A model generated the notes under the pieces. It had not been told where the DNA came from. It did not search any database and saw only the letters and a list, made by a program, of their open reading frames with translations. Source: Candidatus Saccharimonadota bacterium (GTDB lineage Bacteria; Patescibacteriota; Saccharimonadia; Saccharimonadales; Saccharimonadaceae). Taken from it: a DNA stretch of 64,000 bases. Position numbers and translations under genes: made by a program. The stretch is taken from contig JAILSC010000009.1 in NCBI GenBank assembly GCA_024697865.1, positions 1-64,000 of the forward strand, written 5' to 3'. Within the stretch, counting starts at the first letter, position 1. The number at the start of each line of letters is the position of its first letter. Positions 1 through 10,383 of this stretch are shown here, piece by piece.

Positions 1-129
1 AGCGGTTTGGGCGCCGGTAGTACCACTACTAAGAACTGCAGCTACGGCAATAGCAATCATAGAAAAAATACCAATAGCTAAGGTTACTTCGATCAGAGTA
101 TCACCTCGTCTGCCCACGCGTTTAAGCAT
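1..129 (-). CDS. Type IV pilin-like protein, N-terminal part (runs off the window edge)
   Basis: Reverse strand from 129 reads MLKRVGRRGDTLIEVTLAIGIFSMIAIAVAAVLSSG..., a prepilin-like basic leader, TLIEV motif and hydrophobic helix; no stop before position 1. Confidence 0.7.
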   Translation of the reverse strand, partial: MLKRVGRRGDTLIEVTLAIGIFSMIAIAVAAVLSSGTTGAQTA

Positions 130-136
130 AAGTATA

Positions 137-934
137 TTATAACATAGATTGGAGGAAATCAGCAAAGGTGGATGTGATCACGAATGACGCCACCAAGAAA
201 GGGCCAAGATGAATTTTTTTTGATTTTTTAAGCGTAGGGAGAGCGAAGAGGCAGGCTAAGAGATTGGCTACGAAAAGAGCTATTAGTGCAAGCCAAGGGC
301 TGCCAAGAGCCAAGCCGATCGCAATACCAAGCAGCCAATCGCCATCACCGACCCACTTCCCTTTGGAGATAAAATAGAGAGCAAAGTAAAGACCGCCCAA
401 AATCAGCACGGCAAGAAGTGGTTGATAAATTGATTCCGGTGTGAATCCCGTGGTCTGACTAAGAATAATCTGTTTAATTGCTGAGACTAAGACGGCCAGA
501 ATAATAGCAACTATCAGATAAAGAGTGGGCAGTTCACCATAAAGTCCGTCATAAATAGCTAAGAAGATTAGCACTAGCGACAGTAAGAGAATAAAAACAA
601 AAGCCAACCAATCAAGAGGTACGGCAGTAGCAAAAACAAACTGAGCCCCAAAAGCTAGAAAAGCTATACCAGCACTAAGCTCAGAGATGATCTCAGCAAC
701 ACCGATTTTTTGATGGCATTTGCGACACTTGCCACGCAAGAGAAGCCAAGAAATGATTGGAATATTATCATACCATTTGAGTTGATAGTAACAATGCAAA
801 CATACAGAACGTGAACCGAGTTTCTTACTTCCCTTTTTTGTAGATTTAAGACGGAGCCGGCGAGCTTGGCAACACAGAAAGGAGCCAAAGCAGCTACCGA
901 TAATGAACAACAGAATTAAGAAAGCAATTTCCAT
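137..934 (-). CDS. pilD: Prepilin peptidase (type IV leader peptidase, A24 family)
   Basis: N-terminal GSFLCCQARR..., two CxxC pairs (CLHC, CRKC), multiple TM helices, GDGDWLLGIAIGLALG catalytic region. Confidence 0.9.
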   Translation of the reverse strand: MEIAFLILLFIIGSCFGSFLCCQARRLRLKSTKKGSKKLGSRSVCLHCYYQLKWYDNIPIISWLLLRGKCRKCHQKIGVAEIISELSAGIAFLAFGAQFVFATAVPLDWLAFVFILLLSLVLIFLAIYDGLYGELPTLYLIVAIILAVLVSAIKQIILSQTTGFTPESIYQPLLAVLILGGLYFALYFISKGKWVGDGDWLLGIAIGLALGSPWLALIALFVANLLACLFALPTLKKSKKIHLGPFLVASFVITSTFADFLQSML

Positions 935-970
935 ATTGTTATTTTAGCATAAATAATTTATAATAGAGAT

Positions 971-1480
971 ATGAAAAAGGGTGATCTTGATTCTAAAGGG
1001 GCGGGGTTCACTATTATTGAAGTATCCTTGGTATTAGCAATTGCGGGACTAATCTTTCTTATGGTGTTCATAGCCTTGCCAGCATTACAAAGAAGTTCGC
1101 GCGATACCCAGCGGAAGGAAGATATTTCAGCGCTAGTGAGTGCCATAAAGAAATATCAGAGTAATAATCGCGGAGCATTACCGACTGGGGACTGGAAGGC
1201 TGCACTAACGGAGTATTTAAGTGACGATCTGGAAGATCCCAATGGCGAAGCATATACTCTAGTAGTAGAAAAGTGTGCAGGGACTTCGGCCGAGGCCGCT
1301 TGTGGCGATAAATATGGTATAAGTGAAATGGTCTTCCCTAACGGTTATCAATTATATATAGTAACCCAAGCAAAATGTTCGGGTGATGAAACTACTGGAG
1401 TGACGGCTAGTTCAAATCCACGAAAATACGCTGTATTATACAAGCTTGAAGGTGGTGGGTTATATTGCGAAAACGGTTAA
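971..1480 (+). CDS. Type IV pilin-like protein
   Basis: GAGFTIIEVSLVLAIAGLIFLMVFIALPAL N-methylation motif; about 170 aa. Confidence 0.8.
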   Translation: MKKGDLDSKGAGFTIIEVSLVLAIAGLIFLMVFIALPALQRSSRDTQRKEDISALVSAIKKYQSNNRGALPTGDWKAALTEYLSDDLEDPNGEAYTLVVEKCAGTSAEAACGDKYGISEMVFPNGYQLYIVTQAKCSGDETTGVTASSNPRKYAVLYKLEGGGLYCENG

Positions 1481-1544
1481 AAGAATAGTTCTTAAATAAA
1501 AATAAACTGGGTCTTAGGCCCAGTTTATTTTAATCAGCTAGGAA

Positions 1545-2045
1545 TTAGTTGTTAGTACAGTAAGTCCCGGCGCCTTCGAGCTTAATGGTGAAGGCTAGTT
1601 TACCATTACCCTGAGCGTATTTCGGGTTAGCACCATCGCAAGTGGCGTTGGTGTATGGCACGATAATACCCATTTCTGCGTTCTCTTCTTTAGTACTTGC
1701 ATTGTCGCAGCTGTCAGACGTACACGTTACGGTACCGGCAAAGACATAGTTGGAATTGGTTGATGGATCTTGGAAGGTATCGTCGTTAGTAGTGAGGTAG
1801 CCCGTATAAAAAGTACCGTCAGCAGCAAAGCTGGTAGGGACTTTGTTCTTATTGCCAGCTTGGTAATTCTGGACGGCAGTAATTAACCTAGCCATGTCGT
1901 TGCGGCGTTGAGTGTCCCGTTGCGAACGTTGAAGAGCCGGCAAAGCGACAAAGACCATGAGAAAGATCAAGCCGGCAATTGCTAGCACGAGCACGACTTC
2001 GATGATGGTGAAGCCTTCTTTAGAATTATTGTTTCTCTTTTTCAT
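1545..2045 (-). CDS. Type IV pilin (major-pilin-like), start moved to 2045
   Basis: MKKRNNNSKEGFTIIEVVLVLAIAGLIFLMVFVALPALQRSQRDTQRR; the ATG at 2045 gives a typical short leader. Confidence 0.85.
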   Translation of the reverse strand: MKKRNNNSKEGFTIIEVVLVLAIAGLIFLMVFVALPALQRSQRDTQRRNDMARLITAVQNYQAGNKNKVPTSFAADGTFYTGYLTTNDDTFQDPSTNSNYVFAGTVTCTSDSCDNASTKEENAEMGIIVPYTNATCDGANPKYAQGNGKLAFTIKLEGAGTYCTNN

Positions 2046-2164
2046 AAATATTCCTTTCTCGCTATTATTTGATGTCACCCAAGAGCTACTGGGGCGCCAT
2101 AATCCTTATTTTTATAATATCAGAAACTTTAAAAAAAGCAATAACTTTTTAGAAATTTAGAAAA

Positions 2165-3367
2165 TTAACCAATCGAGTTAACTAGCGAATAAATCGGAAG
2201 CAGAGTACCACCGATGACGATGCCAATTAGGCCGGCCATGGCGACCATGAGGATGGGCTCAATCATGGTAGAAATATTATTGATCTGTTCGTCAAGTTCG
2301 TTTTCGTAAACTTGAGCGGCTTTGCCGAGCATTTCGTCGATTTGGCCAGACTCCTCACCAATAGAGGCCATTTGTGGAACTAGAGGCAACATGTATTCCC
2401 TGTCTTTAATGGATTCGGAAAGAGGTTTACCGCCTTTAATGACCTCTAGAGCTTTAGAATATTCTGCCTCGATCACCACGTTGCTAGTGGACTCAATAGC
2501 AATTTTGACAGAATCCAGCATCGGAACACCGGTAGCCAGCATCATTTCGGCGGTACGAGCAAAACGTGAGACATAGAGTTTGCGAAAAAGACCGCCAAAT
2601 AGAGGAACGTGGAGCTTGAAGCCGTCTAAAACTTTGCGGCCTTCGGGGGTTTTCTTAACAGCATAGATCAGAAGGCCAACAATCGCCCCGGTGACAAGCA
2701 GCACTAGCCACCAGAAATTACCGAAGAAAGTAGAGACGCCCACGAGAAATTCAGTTAATGGAGGAAGTTCTTTGTTCATGTCGGTGTAAAGACCTTGAAC
2801 TTGGGGCACAACCATGATCATCATGAAGGCAAGCACAGCGATAATGACAACGAAGATAATTGCTGGATAGACCATGGCGCCTTTGATCTTAGACATCATA
2901 GCGGCATCCTTCTCTTCTTGGTCAGCTAGGCGTTTAAGGGCGAGATCAAGAGTACCGGAAGTTTCACCAGCTTTAATTAATGCGAGATATACGCCATCGA
3001 ATGTTTCAGGATATTTGGCAAAGGATTCGTGAAGAGTTTTACCAGATTCTACGCTGGCGAGAATTTCTTCGGCAACAACTTTCATAGCCTTGCTTTGAGT
3101 CTGTTCGGCAACAGTCCGAAGACTGGTTGCGAGCGGTAGACCGGCGCCAATTAATGTAGATAACTGGCGAGTAAAAGTGACTCGATCTTTACTAGTAATG
3201 CGCCCCTTGCCACCCAAAAGGCCATCCCCCTCTTCAGTAATAGTCTGGGGAATGTAGCCCTGGTCAATGAGCAGTTTGCCGGCGATTTGTTCGTTTTCGG
3301 CCTGAATATTGCCTTTGACGCTTCTGCCAGTCTCCTTCTCTTTAGCTTTATAATTAAACCGTCGCAT
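2165..3367 (-). CDS. pilC: Type IV pilus inner membrane platform protein PilC/GspF
   Basis: T2SF family: FTRQLSTLIGAGLPLATSLRTV, GxPLSxSI, VPQMASIGEESGQIDEML. Confidence 0.92.
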   Translation of the reverse strand: MRRFNYKAKEKETGRSVKGNIQAENEQIAGKLLIDQGYIPQTITEEGDGLLGGKGRITSKDRVTFTRQLSTLIGAGLPLATSLRTVAEQTQSKAMKVVAEEILASVESGKTLHESFAKYPETFDGVYLALIKAGETSGTLDLALKRLADQEEKDAAMMSKIKGAMVYPAIIFVVIIAVLAFMMIMVVPQVQGLYTDMNKELPPLTEFLVGVSTFFGNFWWLVLLVTGAIVGLLIYAVKKTPEGRKVLDGFKLHVPLFGGLFRKLYVSRFARTAEMMLATGVPMLDSVKIAIESTSNVVIEAEYSKALEVIKGGKPLSESIKDREYMLPLVPQMASIGEESGQIDEMLGKAAQVYENELDEQINNISTMIEPILMVAMAGLIGIVIGGTLLPIYSLVNSIG

Positions 3368-3369
3368 GC

Positions 3370-4455
3370 TTAGCCTCTAACCAACCTATTTAATTCATTA
3401 ATATCCACGGCATATTCTTGAGCAGCCTCGTAAGTAATAACGCCAGTTTGAATAAGCTTAGCTAGAGTGCGATCCATAGTCTGCATCCCTTGATCGGCGC
3501 CAGTTTGAATAGCGGTGTCGATCTGGTGAGTTTTGCCTTCACGGATGAGAGAACGGATAGCGGAGTTGCTAACCATGATTTCGGCGGCGACTACACGCCC
3601 ACCACCGATAGCCGGCACCAGACGCTGGGCACAAACTGCCATTAACATATTGGAGAGCTGAGTACGAACTTGAGGTTGCTGATGGGCTGGGAAAACATCC
3701 ACCATCCGGTCGATGGACTGGGCGGCGGAATTAGTGTGCAAAGTAGCGAAAACCAGGTGACCAGTTTCAGCGATAGTGATGGCAGCCTGGATAGTTTCAA
3801 GATCACGCATCTCGCCAATTAGAACCACGTCCGGATCTTCACGCAGAACACTGCGCAGAGCTGCGGCAAAACTAAAAGTATCATAGTGGACCTCACGCTG
3901 AGCAATTACAGAGCGCTGAGACTTATGAGTAAACTCAATTGGATCCTCAATCGTAATAATATGAGTAGATTTTTCTCGATTAATTTTGTCGATCAAGGCA
4001 GCTAGAGTAGTAGATTTACCAGAACCGGTTGGACCAGTAACGAGCACTAAACCACGAGGATAATTAGCAAAAGTTTCAACTACGGCCGGCATGCCGAGAT
4101 CATTGATACTTTTGATTTGATTAGGAATTAGGCGAAAGGCAGCAGCGAGTTTACCACGTTCATGGAAGGCATTAACTCGGAAGCGGGCGACATCACCGAA
4201 AGCAAAGGAATAATCAAATTCTTTATCTTTGATCAAAATTTTTTGTTGTTCCTCGTCGAGAGTAGCAAAAACAAGATTACGGATAGTCTCATCGTTCAGG
4301 TTAGCGATACCGGCGATAGGGGTAAGCGCGCCGTCGACGCGCAAAATTGGCGGTAGACCATATTGGATATGGAGATCAGAGGCGTTGCGGCGAATGCATT
4401 CCTCAAGTAAAGCTTCGATATTTGGTGTGTTTAATGTTTGCCCACTATTTTCCAT
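3370..4455 (-). CDS. pilT: Twitching motility ATPase PilT
   Basis: ASDLHIQYGLPPILRVDG, Walker A GPTGSGKSTT, ALREDPDVVLIGEMRD, TGHLVFATLHTNSA. Confidence 0.93.
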   Translation of the reverse strand: MENSGQTLNTPNIEALLEECIRRNASDLHIQYGLPPILRVDGALTPIAGIANLNDETIRNLVFATLDEEQQKILIKDKEFDYSFAFGDVARFRVNAFHERGKLAAAFRLIPNQIKSINDLGMPAVVETFANYPRGLVLVTGPTGSGKSTTLAALIDKINREKSTHIITIEDPIEFTHKSQRSVIAQREVHYDTFSFAAALRSVLREDPDVVLIGEMRDLETIQAAITIAETGHLVFATLHTNSAAQSIDRMVDVFPAHQQPQVRTQLSNMLMAVCAQRLVPAIGGGRVVAAEIMVSNSAIRSLIREGKTHQIDTAIQTGADQGMQTMDRTLAKLIQTGVITYEAAQEYAVDINELNRLVRG

Positions 4456-4476
4456 AATATTATTTTACCACAAGCC

Positions 4477-6240
4477 TTATGATAGATCACTAGCTACGCG
4501 GTTTACCTCCTCTAATGTTGTTATACCCGATAATACTTTCAACACGCCGTCTTGACGCATACTAATAGTGCCTTTAGCTCTAGCTAGACGCATAATTTCG
4601 TTGGTAGTAGCGTGAGAAATGATTAACTTCTGAATGTCCTCGTCGACATCAATAGCTTCGTAAAGTCCCGTACGGCCACTGTACCCGCCAGGAGTCTCTT
4701 TACTTTCCATCCCTTTGGCCAACATGTAATAGTCATCGTTTCTGATAGGTAGGCCTGGATAGCCGAGGTCTTGACTGATTTTGGCTACAGACGCTTTATC
4801 CTCAGGTAACAACTTGCCAACTATCTCATTAATACTGCCAGTCTCAATTTCGGAAGATTTATACATTTCCCTTTTCTCGGTGACTCGGCGCACTAGTCGC
4901 TGGCCAATAACCGTGTTCAAAGTTGAAGCCAATAGGAATGGCTCTACGCCCATATCCAAAAGACGCGGAAGGATGCCGGCTGCAGAATTAGTGTGTAAAG
5001 TACTAAACACTAAGTGACCAGTGAGGGCAGCCTGAACTGCAAGAGCGGCAGTTTCAGAATCACGAATTTCACCGACCATCACTACATCAGGGTCCTGACG
5101 CAAGATAGAGCGCAAACCACTAGCGAAAGTTAAACCAGCATCGACGTTGACCTGAATCTGATTGATGCCATCCATTTTGTATTCAACTGGATCTTCAAGC
5201 GTAACAATGTTGATTTCTTCGGATTTGATTTCCTGAATTAAAGCATAGAGCGTAGTAGACTTACCAGAACCAGTTGGGCCAGAAGTAAGAATCATGCCAT
5301 TAGGCTTCTTGACTGAGTTGAGAACGGAGCGCAAAGTGCGACCAGTCATACCCATTTTCCGAATATCCATGGTGACGCCGGTCTTGTCTAGTAAACGAAT
5401 GATGACTTGTTCGCCCCAAGTAACTGGCGAGGTAGCAATACGTAGGTCGATTTCTTGACCGTCCACCATAACGGTAAATTGGCCGTCTTGAGGAATGCGG
5501 TGCTCATCAATTTTGAGATTGGATAGAATTTTGATGCGAGAAACTAGCGCGGGGGCAACGGTTTTAGGAAGCTCCATGATTTTGCGCAGAACGCCATCGA
5601 TACGACAACGGATAATCAACGAGCTTTCAAGTGGCTCAATGTGGATATCTGAAGCTTTGGTCTTGGCGGCATAACTCAAGATTGTAGTAAGAGCTTTAGA
5701 TATTGGGGAGTCTTCGACGATGGTCTTAACATTGGAGCTGGAGGCTTCGGCAGCGGCCTCGTTAGTAGCATCAACGGCTTCTTTTACTCCGGAAAAATCA
5801 CCGTGATATTGTTCGAGCATTTGACGAATACCGCGTTCAGAAGACATCCAAACCCGAATCGGTCGACCGATCAAATTAGATAAATAATCCGTAGCCTGAA
5901 CGTTAGTAACGTCAACTAGGGCGACGTTAAGCATACCATCTTTTTCCCCAAGAGGGACGGCCAAAACGCGAGAAGAAGCGTCACCAGGGATCATCGAGAG
6001 AATGTCCTGGTCGATAGTGATATTTTTGAGCTCTACATAAGGAACACCAATGATAGCGGCAGTGGCACGAGCAACCATGTCATTATTGATAATATTATGG
6101 CTAATCAACTCGGTGAGAGCGGATTTATTTTCAACTTCAGCTTTTTCGCGGACTGTAGCTACTAGATTGGGGTCGGCTAGACCTTCGCTCAAAAGCAAGT
6201 CGATGATCCGACGCTCGGCGTCTTTAGTGAGCAAAGCCAT
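4477..6240 (-). CDS. pilB: Type IV pilus assembly ATPase PilB
   Basis: N-terminal T2SSE_N-like domain, TSGPTGSGKSTTLYALI, RQDPDVVMVGEIRDSETA, GHLVFSTLHTN. Confidence 0.93.
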   Translation of the reverse strand: MALLTKDAERRIIDLLLSEGLADPNLVATVREKAEVENKSALTELISHNIINNDMVARATAAIIGVPYVELKNITIDQDILSMIPGDASSRVLAVPLGEKDGMLNVALVDVTNVQATDYLSNLIGRPIRVWMSSERGIRQMLEQYHGDFSGVKEAVDATNEAAAEASSSNVKTIVEDSPISKALTTILSYAAKTKASDIHIEPLESSLIIRCRIDGVLRKIMELPKTVAPALVSRIKILSNLKIDEHRIPQDGQFTVMVDGQEIDLRIATSPVTWGEQVIIRLLDKTGVTMDIRKMGMTGRTLRSVLNSVKKPNGMILTSGPTGSGKSTTLYALIQEIKSEEINIVTLEDPVEYKMDGINQIQVNVDAGLTFASGLRSILRQDPDVVMVGEIRDSETAALAVQAALTGHLVFSTLHTNSAAGILPRLLDMGVEPFLLASTLNTVIGQRLVRRVTEKREMYKSSEIETGSINEIVGKLLPEDKASVAKISQDLGYPGLPIRNDDYYMLAKGMESKETPGGYSGRTGLYEAIDVDEDIQKLIISHATTNEIMRLARAKGTISMRQDGVLKVLSGITTLEEVNRVASDLS

Positions 6241-6635
6241 TATTGATTCCCTTGCTTAGTGCTTGCGTTCGGGTCAGTAGTAGAATCTTGATTTGTAGTA
6301 GAGTTTCCATCGGTGGTAGTTTTTTCAGATTCCTCAAGAGCCTGAACAAGATCTTGATCGATAATTTCGTTTAGTTCATCTTCAGTAACCTGATCGATAC
6401 ATTCACCAGCGTCATTATATTCAGCGCAACTACCCACATAAACTTCAACTGTAGGGTTGAGTGCTTTATAATTAAAAATTTCGGGGTTAGGATCAGTCAG
6501 ATTAGTACTGACGTTGGAATCGATGACCTTAACAGACACTGGTTTGATTTCACCGACAAAGATATTGCAAATAAAGAAGGCTACAAAAACCCCAAATACA
6601 GCTGCGATGATAGTGGTGACGAGTTCAGACCGCAT
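6240..6635 (-). CDS. Single-TM membrane protein in pilus operon
   Basis: ORF abutting pilB and the pilO-like gene; N-terminal TM helix, Ser/Thr/Asn-rich C-terminus. Confidence 0.6.
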   Translation of the reverse strand: MRSELVTTIIAAVFGVFVAFFICNIFVGEIKPVSVKVIDSNVSTNLTDPNPEIFNYKALNPTVEVYVGSCAEYNDAGECIDQVTEDELNEIIDQDLVQALEESEKTTTDGNSTTNQDSTTDPNASTKQGNQ

Positions 6636-6637
6636 AT

Positions 6638-7504
6638 TTATTTACCCTCCTTGGTGATAGTTTTAGTGCCTTCAGCAATATGAGATTCGTCCATGTAATA
6701 AGCGCTGGCTTGGGTCTGCAAAGTAAGACCGTCGTCGTTAGCCCATTCGATATTGATGCGCTTGATATCGAACTCACGAATCGAGCGTTCGATGCTGTCT
6801 AATACTTTTTTAGCCGTGCCAGTGTTAGCGTCAACGGTGAAGTTAACAGAGATGGCATTGAGATTCTGCCCAATTTCAGCATCTTCGATCGTGCCGCCAG
6901 GAGCGATAGATTCTGGTTCCCAATCGGAAATAATAAATAATTTGTTCAAGCTAGCGAGTAAGGCTTCTTCATTTTTGAAAGAGGGGAGAGCATCAGGAAT
7001 AATACGAAGAGCAGAACAGCTCTTGATCAAATTACTGGCAGCCTGGAGTTCAGAGGCTCCACGAGCATCTTGATATATCTTTAAGAGTTCTTTATAGGTA
7101 TAGCTTTTACCCGAAGGGTCGGTACAATCAGCGTTATCTTCCCTTGGCACAGAATTGAGCGCTTCGTTAGCAGCTAGATTTTCCAGAATGTTAGCACGAA
7201 GAGTGCCAGGAATTTGGGAAATCTCAATACTAGCTGGATCGCATTTAGTTAGTTCGTCATCTGAATAGACACTACCGTTGGGGCTTTTACAGACGCCGGT
7301 GGATTTAATAACATTAGAATAATTAGCGATAGATTCTTCGGCCGCCATAATAACTTTAGTATTGAAAGAAATTTGCTGAGCAAAATGCGAACCAAGTGAA
7401 ATAGCTGCACCGAGAAGAATCGAAGTACCAAGTACGGCAAGAAGCATATGCTGCTGGGCTTTAGAGATTTTAGCGCGTTTGCCGATAGCGATTTCTTTGG
7501 CCAT
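6638..7504 (-). CDS. PilO-like type IV pilus assembly protein
   Basis: Position in the pilM-N-O operon; one N-terminal TM and a coiled/extracytoplasmic region. Confidence 0.55.
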   Translation of the reverse strand: MAKEIAIGKRAKISKAQQHMLLAVLGTSILLGAAISLGSHFAQQISFNTKVIMAAEESIANYSNVIKSTGVCKSPNGSVYSDDELTKCDPASIEISQIPGTLRANILENLAANEALNSVPREDNADCTDPSGKSYTYKELLKIYQDARGASELQAASNLIKSCSALRIIPDALPSFKNEEALLASLNKLFIISDWEPESIAPGGTIEDAEIGQNLNAISVNFTVDANTGTAKKVLDSIERSIREFDIKRINIEWANDDGLTLQTQASAYYMDESHIAEGTKTITKEGK

Positions 7505-8745
7505 TAGTTATTCCCTCCGTTTGAATTGTTAGAGTTAGTCTGACAGGCATTGTCACCCGCTTCACAATCTGAAGCGCGCTGACCAAACATGGCTTGGATC
7601 TGAACATAAGAATCAGTCACGTTATGGTAACCAGACGGGGCTAGGGCTAGCATGTGATGGTTATTGAACTGAAAAGCATTCGAATCTAGGTAAATACTGG
7701 CCGAAAAACGCAAAACTAATTCATTCGAGGTGTCTCGACCGTTAGAAGATTCAATGATGTTAATACCTTCAGTGTCATTATAGTCGTCATGAACTAGGAG
7801 ACATTGGTTGTCAGAAGTCCATTTAGGGTTAGTGGAACTTTGGCTGGTATCACCAGAGTAAGTGATACAGGCACTTTCAAAATGAGCGACATTAGAGATC
7901 TTACCGTCTAAGCTCATATAGGGTTGGCCTGGAGTTTCTTTCTCTTTGTACCAATCTGTATATTGTGGGGTGCGCCAAATACGAACAACTTGTTCTCCTT
8001 CGTATTCTTCAAGGGTGTAATCGCTATTTTTAATATCGTCAGACGATTTACAGCCTTCCTTATCAATGGCCCAATAAGCGTAAATTCCTTTAGACGGGTC
8101 CGTGAGGGTAGCCCCATCGGCACCAGTTTCGATCATACAATAAGCCGGGATGGTATCGCCATTTTTATCTACGTAGTCACCATAATCATAGCGCAAATAC
8201 TGCATACTCTTTTTGAAAGAATCGAGAACGTTGTAATCGATATAAGGTTCAGCCCCAGCATTGGCCTGGGCTTCGAGTGTAAAAGTGGGCTGCTCTTCTT
8301 CTAGATTAACGTTAAGATTAGAAATGATGATACTATCAGCACCAGTAGGAATCATGGCAGAGAGAATATTGAAAGTGCGAGAAACAACTTGCTTATTCTC
8401 GGTTAAAGTTGAGATGTTGCCTAATTGGTCCTTAATGGTAAGAAAATCGCTAAGGTCTTCGTATGAGTTTAATTTATTAGAAAGATTATCAATAGTGTGC
8501 TGTTTGCTATCTATGGCTAGTTGTTGACCGCCAGCAATCACGCCGAGGATAGCAGTAATACCTGCACTAGCTGCGGCGACTACGATACAAAGGAAGAAAA
8601 CTAAATTGCGAAATTTCAAAGTTTTAATCATCTCGTTCTTGATGTCAGGGACGAGGTTGATTTCGCGATGATATTTACGCAGTGCGCTTCCCTTTTGAGG
8701 CATGATTTTTTCTAAAATTTCTGAGATGTTGATTTCTTTAGCCAT
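7504..8745 (-). CDS. PilN-like type IV pilus assembly protein
   Basis: Short cytoplasmic INLVP-like motif (REINLVPDI), TM helix, adjacent to pilM. Confidence 0.6.
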   Translation of the reverse strand: MAKEINISEILEKIMPQKGSALRKYHREINLVPDIKNEMIKTLKFRNLVFFLCIVVAAASAGITAILGVIAGGQQLAIDSKQHTIDNLSNKLNSYEDLSDFLTIKDQLGNISTLTENKQVVSRTFNILSAMIPTGADSIIISNLNVNLEEEQPTFTLEAQANAGAEPYIDYNVLDSFKKSMQYLRYDYGDYVDKNGDTIPAYCMIETGADGATLTDPSKGIYAYWAIDKEGCKSSDDIKNSDYTLEEYEGEQVVRIWRTPQYTDWYKEKETPGQPYMSLDGKISNVAHFESACITYSGDTSQSSTNPKWTSDNQCLLVHDDYNDTEGINIIESSNGRDTSNELVLRFSASIYLDSNAFQFNNHHMLALAPSGYHNVTDSYVQIQAMFGQRASDCEAGDNACQTNSNNSNGGNN

Positions 8746-9791
8746 TAGTCATTACTCCTTTCTGATAAGCCGATGACTACAGCAAACTCATTAGCAACAC
8801 TCATTAGAGCTTGTTGCTGAGCGGGAGTAGTGCGAACAAGTTGCCAAGGGTTGCCCTTAACTGTAGGGACGTTGGTTTTAGCTTCGATAAACTCAGCAAA
8901 GAGCGGAATGGTGCCAGCATATCCAGAAAGAACAATACCACCAACCTTGCCGCCGAGATACTTAGTTTGGAAGAAACGAACGGATTTAGTGAGTTCAGAA
9001 GCAAAAGTATCAAGATGAGCATTTAAAATTTTGAAAACTTGACCTTCGACTTGGTTCTGGTCAAGACCGAATTTGAGAATGAACTGGCGAGACTGGTCTT
9101 CGCGGACGTTAAGACCATTAGCTACAGCTTTAATCAAAACCTCAAGACCGCCAGGAATAGTACGAACAAGACGGGGTTGGTCTTTGAAATTAATTACGAT
9201 ATCAGTGGAATTTTCACCGAAATCTACTACTAGGCAGGCATCTATAGCTCCGGGGAGATTGAGGGCGCGAGCCATAGCCAGAGGTTCTGGCTCCATGGCG
9301 ACAATGTTAAGACCAGTTTTCTCGATCATTTCCATGGTGGATTCAGCATAATCTTTAGCGACGGAGCTAACTAAAACTTCGGTTTTGGCGGGGTCGTTAG
9401 GGCTGGGACCAAGAATGATGTAATCAGCCTTGGCATCGTTCAAAGACATTGGAACGTATTTATCGATCTCATATTTAAAGGCTTTACGCAGTTCTTTATC
9501 GGGGAGGGTTTCGGTTTCAACGATGGAAGTAAAGGTCTTACCGGCGGGGAGGCCAATTGCAACGTTTTTGGTTTTGATACCGGCTTGCTCTACGGCACCC
9601 ATAATCGCCTCGCCAAGTCGTTTCTTGCCGAGGTCAGAAGAATCTTTGGTCAATTTTTGATCGATGGGCACATATGCGAATTTTTGAAGTGTCCAACCGT
9701 GCTGGCTATTGCCAGATAGCTGAACGATTCGCATCGAGTTCGTCCCTATATCCAGCGAGAAGAAGTCGCCCACACCATGCAATAAGTTCAT
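8745..9791 (-). CDS. pilM: Type IV pilus assembly protein PilM (actin-like ATPase)
   Basis: FFSLDIGTNSMRIVQL, VDFGENSTDIVI, IVLSGYAGTIPLF. Confidence 0.88.
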   Translation of the reverse strand: MNLLHGVGDFFSLDIGTNSMRIVQLSGNSQHGWTLQKFAYVPIDQKLTKDSSDLGKKRLGEAIMGAVEQAGIKTKNVAIGLPAGKTFTSIVETETLPDKELRKAFKYEIDKYVPMSLNDAKADYIILGPSPNDPAKTEVLVSSVAKDYAESTMEMIEKTGLNIVAMEPEPLAMARALNLPGAIDACLVVDFGENSTDIVINFKDQPRLVRTIPGGLEVLIKAVANGLNVREDQSRQFILKFGLDQNQVEGQVFKILNAHLDTFASELTKSVRFFQTKYLGGKVGGIVLSGYAGTIPLFAEFIEAKTNVPTVKGNPWQLVRTTPAQQQALMSVANEFAVVIGLSERSND

Positions 9792-9816
9792 ACATACAAT
9801 TATAAGCGTTTATGCT

Positions 9817-10383
9817 TTATTTGGCAAGTCTTAAATAATAAAATCTTTCTTGATTACCAGTTTTGCCTTTTAAATCATTGTCGCGTTTTTTAATAATAAT
9901 AAATCCATTAACTTTAAGCCATTGTTCAAAATTTTTAATCACTTCTCGACGAATCTTTTCATTTTTGACGACGCCTTTATTTAGCTGATCGGGTCTGGCT
10001 TCAAATTGAGGTTTAAGCATGATGAGGTAATCAACGTCCTGGCCTTTAAAATTAGCTTTGAGATGGTTTAAGATTTTAGTCAAAGAGATAAACGATACAT
10101 CTGCCAATATGACATCGGGGACGGGTCTTAGACCAAAATCAAAGATGTCGGTTTTCTCGTGAAGTTCAACGCGGGGGTCGTGACGAAGTGGTTCGACCAT
10201 CTGATTGGTTCCCTTTTCAACAGCAATAACCTTTTTGGCGCCACGGTCAAGAGCGTATTGAGTAAAGCCGCCGGTAGAGGAGCCGACATCTAGAACAACT
10301 TTATTGCGAAAATCAAAATTGAAGGCGCGGGCAGCACCTTCAATTTTGAAATAACCTCTATTTCTTACGTTCTCGATAGGCAT
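9817..10383 (-). CDS. TlyA/FtsJ-like RNA methyltransferase lacking the S4 domain
   Basis: VVLDVGSSTGGFTQYALDRGAKKVIAVEKGTNQM...ILADVSFISLTKIL; protein starts directly at the methyltransferase domain. Confidence 0.75.
   Translation of the reverse strand: MPIENVRNRGYFKIEGAARAFNFDFRNKVVLDVGSSTGGFTQYALDRGAKKVIAVEKGTNQMVEPLRHDPRVELHEKTDIFDFGLRPVPDVILADVSFISLTKILNHLKANFKGQDVDYLIMLKPQFEARPDQLNKGVVKNEKIRREVIKNFEQWLKVNGFIIIKKRDNDLKGKTGNQERFYYLRLAK

Noticed and set aside
137-9791. Pilus cluster as a type II secretion system
   Set aside because: Presence of PilT and PilM and the pilin set fit type IV pili better; no secretin or GspC/D homologue seen.
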